Shown: positions 9,440-15,081 of the stretch, piece by piece | Layout of the letters: each line of letters starts with the position of its first letter | Position numbering within the stretch: position 1 is the stretch's first letter | Assembly: GCA_018398765.1 (NCBI GenBank) | Contig: JAHBMJ010004324.1 | Location: forward strand, 75,448-90,528 | Direction: 5' to 3' | From: Chromera velia | Lineage: Eukaryota; Sar; Chromeraceae | DNA length: 15,081 nt | Made by a program: the position numbers and the translations under genes | Notes under the pieces: generated by a model | Seen by the model: the letters and a program-made list of their open reading frames with translations, nothing else | Database searches by the model: none | What the model was told of the DNA's origin: nothing

Positions 9440-9553
9440 GTGCCTAAGAATCAGTCTACCAGGACAGCAGAGAGACTGGACTTCACTGCATGCACGTGAC
9501 GGTCTATAGAATTCCGAGGTTCAAGGCAAGGAGCCAACCCGGAAAAAGAATCT

Positions 9554-9845
9554 ATAATAGAGATTCTAGGAAATTGATAGTCTCTTCAAACAGCTGAGAT
9601 CTTATATTGTCTGTGCACGAATGTGTTGGTAGGAGCACACAGTCAATCTACCATAATCCAGTATAATCCAACAGGCTGCTGTCTGATTTAATTGGAATTC
9701 ATCGAATACATGCTAATTAACCGACATACAAAAAATGCATGCATGCAAAAAACTTCGGAGACTGAAGCTTCGCATACACACCGAGCTAAACATTAATAGC
9801 TTAAAATCAGCATGCCAATTAATCGCAGTATTACATCGATTCTTG
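9554..9845 (-). repeat. PLE terminal direct repeat, 5' copy
   Basis: Partner of 3730-4021, with the same ends and no gaps. It lies upstream of the element's reading frame, where it may hold the promoter. Relative to the partner it carries T or A at about half of the 17 variant positions and C or G at the rest, so both copies decayed independently. Confidence 0.92.
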
Positions 9846-10140
9846 TTTGTTAAGCACACTCAATTGAGTTGTGGTGGCTTACTCCTCACTCTGTAAGGCG
9901 GTATGCAGCGGCATGTCTTAACTTACTACTAAGCTTGGTAGCATAGTCAAACAATGGAACAATTCAAAGCAGCTTTACTTAGACAGTGTGTTTTATTGCC
10001 TTCCTTGAAAACTACATAGATGAATCTACGTACAGTTCTCCTTTTGTTTAATAATTGAGCTCTTTCTTCATGTGTGTTTTTGTACCGATACGTCAAGGTG
10101 AGATAAAAAGTGCAAGCATGCATGTTCACCACGCACTGTA
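9846..10140. other. Spacer between PLE and repeat R2, no gene seen
   Basis: Begins just beyond the PLE terminal repeat with a CTCAATTGAG palindrome near 9868. Moderately AT-rich; no recognisable gene, and not similar to the left flank of the element. Confidence 0.4.
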
Positions 10141-10455
10141 TATTAATACGGGATATACCTAACCAGTTGGGTGAGTGCCTCGGGGGGCTATTTAGGGGGT
10201 TGACCATAATTTGATTGTATGATAAAAACCATCAGGGGCTTGGGCATGTCTTACCTGCAGTGCATGCATGGACAAATGGCGGGGGCCACGGCAATGTGCA
10301 TAAAATATGTTTTTCAAGACTGCGCATGAACACATATGCAATTAACTGAGAATTTAACTCTGTGCGAGTTACTTGAGGGGCATGTATCAGAAAGAGCAAA
10401 GTATGTATATAATATCATAATGCGATCGCAGCTCCGTGCGAATTGCTTGAGAGAT
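10141..10455 (-). repeat. Dispersed repeat, inverted copy R2
   Basis: Reads on the minus strand like R1 and R3. The terminal hairpin appears as ACCTAACCAGTTGGGT at 10157-10172, followed by GAGTGCCTCGGGGGGCTATT, then GCGGGGGCCACGGC at 10279-10292, then the two sub-repeats as GAGTTACTTGAGGGGCAT and GAATTGCTTGAGAG. The outer end TATTAATAC (10141) resembles the end of R1. It lacks the CTCAGC hairpin segment of R1 and R3, so it is truncated or that part was lost at the junction with R3. Confidence 0.75.
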
Positions 10456-10480
10456 ATATTGTATTAATATACAGCGCGTA

Positions 10481-10880
10481 GGGGGGCAGCTCAGCTCTGC
10501 TGAGATCAGCCGAGAGGCCCTGAGATCGTATATACTCGCATAACACATTTTTTCATTTTTGAGGGGGGGATCGGTTCTGTCTCCGTTACGGTCGGTGTCG
10601 CCCAAGTTCCAAAATATGCCCCTCAAGCAACTCATATGGAGCCGCGATCGTACATACCTTAATTACTTTGCATATGCATGCCCCTCAAGTAACTTGCACG
10701 GAGTTGTACATGCATACAACGCGCGCGCGGTCCCGAAAAGCATACTTCGCTGCCGTGGCCCCCGCCCCATGGCAGCATACAACTTAGACATGCCCAAGCT
10801 CCCGATGGTGTGCATCAATTAGCGGACCCCTAAATAGCCCCCCGAGGCACTCACCCAACTGGTTGGGTGTATCCCGTTAA
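10481..10880 (+). repeat. Dispersed repeat, copy R3
   Basis: Same order of parts as R1: hairpin CTCAGC-TCT-GCTGAG starting at 10490, a CATTTTTTCATTTTTGAGGGG stretch, sub-repeats beginning TGCCCCTCAAG at 10617 and 10679, GCCGTGGCCCCCGCC at 10752-10766, and terminal hairpin ACCCAACTGGTTGGGT at 10853-10868. Many differences from R1 are transitions, for example CGCAC/CATAT in the first sub-repeat. It lies head to head with R2 across about 25 bases containing GTATTAATATACAG. Confidence 0.82.
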
Positions 10881-11253
10881 TGTAACCCGATTTATGGTGG
10901 TTTCGACTTTTTTTTTCCATACGAATCCACATAGGTGCGGCTAAGGGCCTTAACAGATACCATGGCCGGGGGCCACGGCACATGCTTTCTGCAAGAACAT
11001 GCCCGACGATGATCACATCATCATGACATCATCACATCATCTTCTATAGTGCAAGAACGGCCCCCCCGGAGCTGATGTGGAGCTGTTAGCTAGGATAATA
11101 TATATAGCTGTGACACATTGTGGCACGTCTGTCAGATAAGACGATCACATTGATGTGAGCCCCGCGTCCAATTCCCGCCGTATGAGCCCCCCCTCGAGCG
11201 TCTTCAGACCAGTTGGATGAGCAAGGTCGTGTCTCCGTGAGGTCCCGTAAAAG
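10881..11253. promoter_or_regulatory. Upstream region of the prenylcysteine oxidase gene
   Basis: Contains CCGGGGGCCACGGC (10966-10979), an inverted fragment of the R repeats, then tandem ATCATC/ACATC repeats (about 11009-11042) that include TGACATCA. A TATATATA stretch lies around 11098-11106, about 150 bases before the ATG, and is a possible core promoter. No transcription start can be fixed from sequence alone. Confidence 0.35.
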
Positions 11254-14200
11254 ATGCAGTTTCTTTTCTTGAGCCTCTTTCAGCTTTCGGCTTTCCTCCT
11301 CATCCCTTCCTCTCTCGCCCTGGAGATTGGTGTTGTTGGAGGAGGGATTGCAGCTGCGTCTGCAGTCCACTTTCTGTCGTCCTTGGCCAGACAACACCTT
11401 TCATCAAAATCTGGGAACGAGACGGAGACGGTGGTGTTCCACCTCTTCGACCAAAGAAAATCTCTTGGTGAGTAGACTGAAAAACAAAAAGCACACTGTG
11501 GCACCATTCAAGCCAAAGGGCAGCTGTTGGTTTGTGAGTGGGAGACCGAAGGTATTGGACTGTGTTTTTGACAGTTGGAAAAGTGGATAGACCATGCTTT
11601 CGTTTTTGATTGGTCTATTGAAGACCTTCTTTTTTTGTTCATGAACTGACTCCCTTCCCAACTCGCTCTGCTCGAATAGACAGATGCACAGAGAGTCACT
11701 GGCAACGCTGAGTAGACGGAGGGATGAGGACAATTACACTGCAGAATTTTTGAAAACTGGCAAACGTAGCTCAAAATCAGACAACGAGCTCTCCTTCTTT
11801 TTCTATCTCCCCCTTTCTCCTTTCTCCTTCTCTTCCTCTCCCTCTCCCTCACCCCCCGTCCTGTCTCTGTTTGCCTCTCTCTTTGAGGGGCAGGAGGGAG
11901 ATTGGAGGGCAGCAGGGCCTGCAGGGTATGTAGGGGTGTGTGTGAGAGACGGAATGGGGTCTGGGGGATGGGTGAGAGTCTTGGGGGAGGCGAGTTGCTT
12001 GGGTGTGCGAGCTTTTTGCATTTTGGGTCTTTCTCGAGAGTGTATCATCTGCTTTTTCCCGTCTTTCCTTCCCTTCCTCTCTCGGAGTCCCTCTGTTGCG
12101 AATTGACAAATCGTTTCTTTAGTCTCACCTCCTCTGCCTTGCCCTCCGCTGTTTTCTTTTCACTAAAATGGGAACGCCGCCCTGATGCTGGGTCAGAGAA
12201 TATGAAACACATGGATAAACTTTTCCTCTCCTCTCCGTCTTTGCAGGAGGGCGGGCCCACGATGTGTGGGTGAACGGGTCACGCATTGAGAGCGGTGCTT
12301 CCGTCCTCCACTCGTCCAACAAATACCTGAAGGCATGTTTGTGCTTTGTACGATACAGAAAAGCTGATTGAATCAACGAGAGAAAGAGAATCGCTGCGAG
12401 ACGTCGCTGGTTCTTCGAGTGGTCGATCGATCGACACAGCATCTGAATGTGAACGAACGAAGGGGGTCGTTAAGAGAAACAGCAATCAAGTGACAGGCAG
12501 GTAGGCAAGCAGGTCTCCTCTCCCTTCTCAAACTCCTCTTGGGCGTCCGTGGTCTCTTCGTCCCCTTTCTGTTTGGTCACTGCCCAATCCTGTATGTGTC
12601 TTCTGCGTGTTGCGTGCAGTCTTTCGTCGAGTCTCTCTCACTTGAGTACAAAGATGAGGGCGAACAGGATGGGGATGATGGCACGATCGGTTAGTGGATC
12701 GATCAGGAAGTGGGTTGGTTCATCGGTGGGATGGGTGGATGGATGGATGGACGGACAGATGGATGGATGGATGGATGGATGAATGGACAGATGAATGGAT
12801 GGATGGATGGATGGATGGCTGATGAGAGGATGAGCAGAGGGGTCGATAGGTGGATGGTGAAGCAGTGGGCACCTTTCATCTCTTCTGGTCTCTTTTTTGT
12901 CGATACTTCTCATCCGTTCATTCTGTCGGGCTTGCATCGACTTCGGTCTGTCCGGTCATGCCTGAAAGATGATTCATTTATGAGTGGACAGACAGGCGGA
13001 TAGATAGAAAGAACAAAACAATCAAACGATCGTGTCCAGGACACAGAGAGAAAGACAACCTCACGTGCCGACTGAAATACATGCGCGCACCCGCTTCTCT
13101 TCTCCGTCACTCTCACCCTTCGCACATGCATGCAGGGATCTGGAACGGGAAAGAATTTGTGTTCGAATCGTTCGCTTCTCGCTACCCGTGGATGGGAGGG
13201 TCAGTTCTTTTTTGCTCGTGTCAGGCAGGCAGGGGTTAAGTCAGAAAGGGAAGAGAATTCCGTAGTCACTTTCCCTTTCTATTTAATATCGCATACGCTT
13301 TCTTCTCTTGTCCCTCGCGCTCTCCCTAGCTTTTCGTTTTCACCTTTTCCCCAGTCCTTTTTCTCTCCCTTCTGCATGCAGGAACCTCTTTCGTGCTTCT
13401 ACTCATGCAGACAACACAAAAAGGCATGTGCTCCCCTCCCTCTCGCAGATGGTTGTCCGGTCTGTTTGACACCCTGGAGGCTCTGTGGAAGTTCGGGTGG
13501 AGTGCTCCAACTCGGGCAAAGCGGAAGGTGTGTGTGTACATGCGGGCGCGGCTGGGTGGCTGAACTTCACTTCGCTTGGGTGCGGACAGACGGACAGACG
13601 GATGAATGGATGGATGGACTGACTGACGGACGGGCACCAAGCCGCCCAATACATGAATACATACGCTCTGAGAACGGACGGACGGACATACAGCGAGGCA
13701 GGCAGACAGAGAGGCATAACGACAGAGAGACAGGCAGGCAGAGAGACAGATGATGGGACAGACAGACAGGCATCACGAGGCACTCTCGTGCGTAGGCAGA
13801 AAAGAGAGAGAGAGAGAGAGAGAGAAGTGGTCAGCCAGAGAGAGAAACAGACAGACTGGCTTAATCATTGAGTCTGCTTCACTTTTCTCTCTATCTTTTC
13901 TTGGCTTTGAACAGCTGTGCATTTCTCTTCCTTCCTTCCTTCCTTCCGTGTACTGCCGTGAGGACCCATAGCTGACTGGACTAAGTAGGAAGCCGGCACA
14001 GAGTGAGTCGGCGAGTGAGTCATTAAGTGGAGGGAGGAGGGAATCAACGAACGAGTAAAACAGTGAAGGGAGGAATCGGTGAATGGTAAGAAAAGAGAAC
14101 ACGGAACCTCAACGCGTCCACCGTCAGGTGACCGATTGCAGAGACAGATTTCTTCCTTCCCGCGTCCTTTCTTTCTTTCTTTCTTTCCTGCCCTCTTCCT

Positions 14201-14647
14201 CCCTCACTTTCCTTCCGTTCTTCCCGTCCTTTAAATTCATTCTGTTTGTTCTTTTTTTCCCCACCCGTTTTCTTTTCTTCTTTCCTTCGTTCCTTCCCTC
14301 CTTCCTTCCTTGCTTCCTTGCTTCCTTCCTTCCTTCCCTCTCTCTTTCTTCCTTCCTCCCTTCCTCTCTTTCTTTCTTTCTTTCTTTCTTTCGTTCTTTC
14401 TTTCTTTCTTTCTTTCTTTCTTTCCTTCCCTCTTCCTCTCTCACTTTCCTTCCGTTCTTCCTGTCCTTTAAATTCATTCTGTTTGTTCTTTTTTTCCCCA
14501 CCCGTTTTCTTTTCTTCTTTCCTTCGATCCTTACCTCCTTCCTTCCTTCCTTCCTTCCTTGCTTCCTTGCTTCCTTCCTTCCTTCCTTCCTTCCTTCCCT
14601 CTCTCTTTCTTCCTTCCTCCCTTCCTCCCTTCCTTTCTTTCTTTCCT

Positions 14648-14682
<35 letters not shown>

Positions 14683-14871
14683 CTCTCTTTCTTTCTTTCC
14701 TTCCTTCTTTCTTTCTTTCTTTTTGCCTTTCTTTCTTTCTTTCTTTTCTTTCTTTCTTCCCTCCCTCCCTCCCCCCCTCTTGTCCGTCGAAATTCACTCA
14801 CTGGCTTCGCGACATTTTGAGTGCAGGTTAAAGAGACAGTTTCAAAATGGGAGCGCATCTACGAACTGCAG
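11254..14871 (+). CDS. PCYOX: Prenylcysteine oxidase-like FAD enzyme, first six exons (gene continues)
   Basis: Prenylcysteine oxidases (farnesylcysteine lyase in plants) cleave the thioether of prenylcysteine, using FAD and O2, to cysteine, prenyl aldehyde and H2O2, recycling prenylated-protein remnants in a lysosomal or secretory compartment. Exons: 11254-11467, 12247-12332, 12620-12689, 13136-13199, 13449-13527, 14827-14871. All junction phases agree, giving 186 codons. Residues 1-22 are a signal peptide; [12 protein letters not shown] (26-37) is the FAD Rossmann loop, with F-D at 65-66 ending strand 2. Exon 2 has G-G-R-A-H-D and I-E-S-G-A-S-V-L-H, matching family GGR and EAGxSxxH. Exon 4 has [10 protein letters not shown], exon 5 L-W-K-F-G, exon 6 W-E-R-I-Y-E-L-Q, all in family order. 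Donors are GTGAGT, GCATGT, GTTAGT, GTCAGT, GTGTGT and GTAAGC; all acceptors end GCAG. The GC donor at 12333 keeps frame where the nearby GT does not. Later exons lie beyond 14871. Confidence 0.85.
11793..11876 (+). repeat. Polypyrimidine tract in intron 1
   Basis: A CT-only or nearly CT-only stretch (CTCCTTC, TTTCTCC, CCTCTCCCTC units) in the middle of the 779-bp first intron (11468-12246). Since the acceptor lies ~370 bases further on, it is not simply the splice polypyrimidine tract. Confidence 0.7.
12733..12818 (+). repeat. (GGAT)n microsatellite in intron 3
   Basis: Tandem ATGG units with occasional GACA and GAAT variants inside intron 3 (12690-13135), beginning about 40 bases after the exon 3 donor. 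Confidence 0.9.
13584..13770 (+). repeat. Mixed (GGAC)n/(GGAT)n/(CAGG)n microsatellite in intron 5
   Basis: Two clusters, GGACAGACGGACAG through GGATGGACTGACTG at 13584-13632 and GGACGGACGGACATAC through CAGGCAGGCAGAG to about 13770, lie in the first part of intron 5. They belong to the same family of tetranucleotides as the intron 3 array. Confidence 0.8.
13802..13826 (+). repeat. (AG)n microsatellite in intron 5
   Basis: An uninterrupted AG dinucleotide run of about 12 units. Confidence 0.92.
14165..14770 (+). repeat. (TTTC)n/(TTCC)n polypyrimidine tract with 237-bp internal duplication, intron 5
   Basis: About 600 bases that are nearly all C and T, built from TTTC, TTCC and TCCC units. 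The only complex islands are two near-identical segments starting CCCTCTTCCTC at 14191 and 14428; each contains CCTTTAAATTCATTCTGTTTG followed by TTTTTTTCCCCACCCG. The constant spacing of 237 bases shows that a segment carrying both island and repeat was duplicated in tandem; the tetranucleotide part then expanded in the second copy. Long homopyrimidine mirror repeats like this can form intramolecular triplexes. It sits in the 1299-bp intron between exons 5 and 6, ending ~55 bases before the acceptor. Long Phe/Leu/Ser-rich or Arg/Lys/Glu-rich open frames here are artefacts of composition. Confidence 0.9.
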
Positions 14872-15081
14872 GTAAGCAGGCAGCCCCACAAGGAAGTTCC
14901 GTCCCATCTCTGCAGGGCAGTCGCGGACCTTTCTTTCAAATTTTCTGCATGTTTCTTTTTGTGGTCTCCTTCCAATGAATGGAGGGAGGAAGGGAAGTGC
15001 AGGAAGGAATAGTGTTTGGAGGCGCCCTTTCAGGGAACTTTCTATTCCTTCCCTCCTCCCTCCCTCCCTCCCTCCCTCCCT
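14872..15081. other. Start of intron 6 and undetermined downstream sequence
   Basis: Begins with the donor GTAAGC. Two GCAG acceptor-like sites (14912-14915 and 14917-14920) would allow a seventh exon from 14916 or 14921. Neither translation matches the family clearly enough to call. The window ends in a CCCTCC repeat (15046-15081). Confidence 0.4.
15046..15081 (+). repeat. (CTCC)n microsatellite, cut by window edge
   Basis: CCCT units repeat up to the last base; the full length is unknown. Confidence 0.85.

Larger units (their letters stand above)
3730..9845 (-). mobile_element. Penelope-like retroelement with N-terminal GIY-YIG endonuclease (Naiad/Chlamys type), decayed
   Basis: PLEs are eukaryotic retroelements whose reverse transcriptase is related to telomerase; EN+ forms use a GIY-YIG nuclease for target-primed insertion. 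The ~6.1-kb element reads on the minus strand, 5' end at right. It is bounded by 292-bp direct repeats (3730-4021 and 9554-9845), the pLTR arrangement common in PLEs. Between them the coding region runs from about 9520 to 4195. Most of it (about 9520 to 5860) lies in one reading frame, with stops only at 8408, 8114, 7823, 7472, 7208, 6932 and 6071. A frame change at 5783-5862 then leads to the RT frame, which has one further stop at 5359. The GIY-YIG domain is N-terminal to the RT, unlike canonical Penelope elements, where it is C-terminal. The 3' non-coding part is 4022-4194 and the 5' leader about 9440-9553. I found no hammerhead ribozyme and no clear target-site duplication. Confidence 0.85.

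Noticed and set aside
12817-12860. Hammerhead ribozyme core candidate (CTGATGAGAGG)
   Set aside because: CTGATGA is present, but no matching stem II and no following GAAA core is found; it lies in the GGAT repeat of an intron. No core was found in the PLE terminal repeats either.
14083-14875. Long open frames on both strands encoding Phe/Leu/Ser-rich or Arg/Lys/Glu-rich proteins
   Set aside because: They are translations of TTTC/TTCC repeats lying in an intron whose flanking exons fit a known family; all frames are open because stops are rare in such sequence.

Overview
The window is nuclear DNA of a eukaryote, most likely an alga or other protist; a stramenopile is my best but weak guess. 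The evidence is a spliced host gene, very large simple-sequence repeats inside introns, and a retroelement class confined to eukaryotes. No operons, bacterial ribosome sites or tRNA/rRNA genes were seen.

Layout. (1) 1-372, minus strand: the N-terminal 124 codons of a poly(ADP-ribose) glycohydrolase (PARG), running off the left edge. (2) 373-3729: no convincing gene. It holds one copy of a dispersed ~400-bp repeat (R1, 981-1381), an AT-rich spacer, an ACTC microsatellite, and a degenerate minisatellite of more than 20 units (2090-3475). (3) 3730-9845, minus strand: a decayed Penelope-like retroelement (PLE) bounded by two 292-bp direct repeats. Its coding region reads as one long frame broken by eight stop codons and one frame change. 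In order it encodes a Met-rich basic region, a linker with a cysteine cluster, a GIY-YIG endonuclease, a spacer domain, and a reverse transcriptase with YMDD. An endonuclease N-terminal to the RT is the permuted order known from the Naiad/Chlamys PLE clades. (4) 10141-10880: two more copies of the dispersed repeat, R2 inverted and R3 direct, lying head to head. (5) 11254-14871 and beyond, plus strand: the first six exons of a prenylcysteine oxidase-like FAD enzyme with a signal peptide. Its introns are filled with microsatellites and a ~600-bp polypyrimidine tract. One intron uses a GC donor, and all five acceptors end in GCAG.

The two host genes are divergently arranged and separated by about 10.9 kb of repeat and transposon sequence. 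They have no obvious functional link. The most interesting part is the PLE: its permuted architecture, a long extra N-terminal region, and flanking repeats that differ only by transitions (17 of 17, 15 of them at CpA or CpG). That pattern suggests cytosine-deamination decay of repeats, either RIP-like or methylation-driven.
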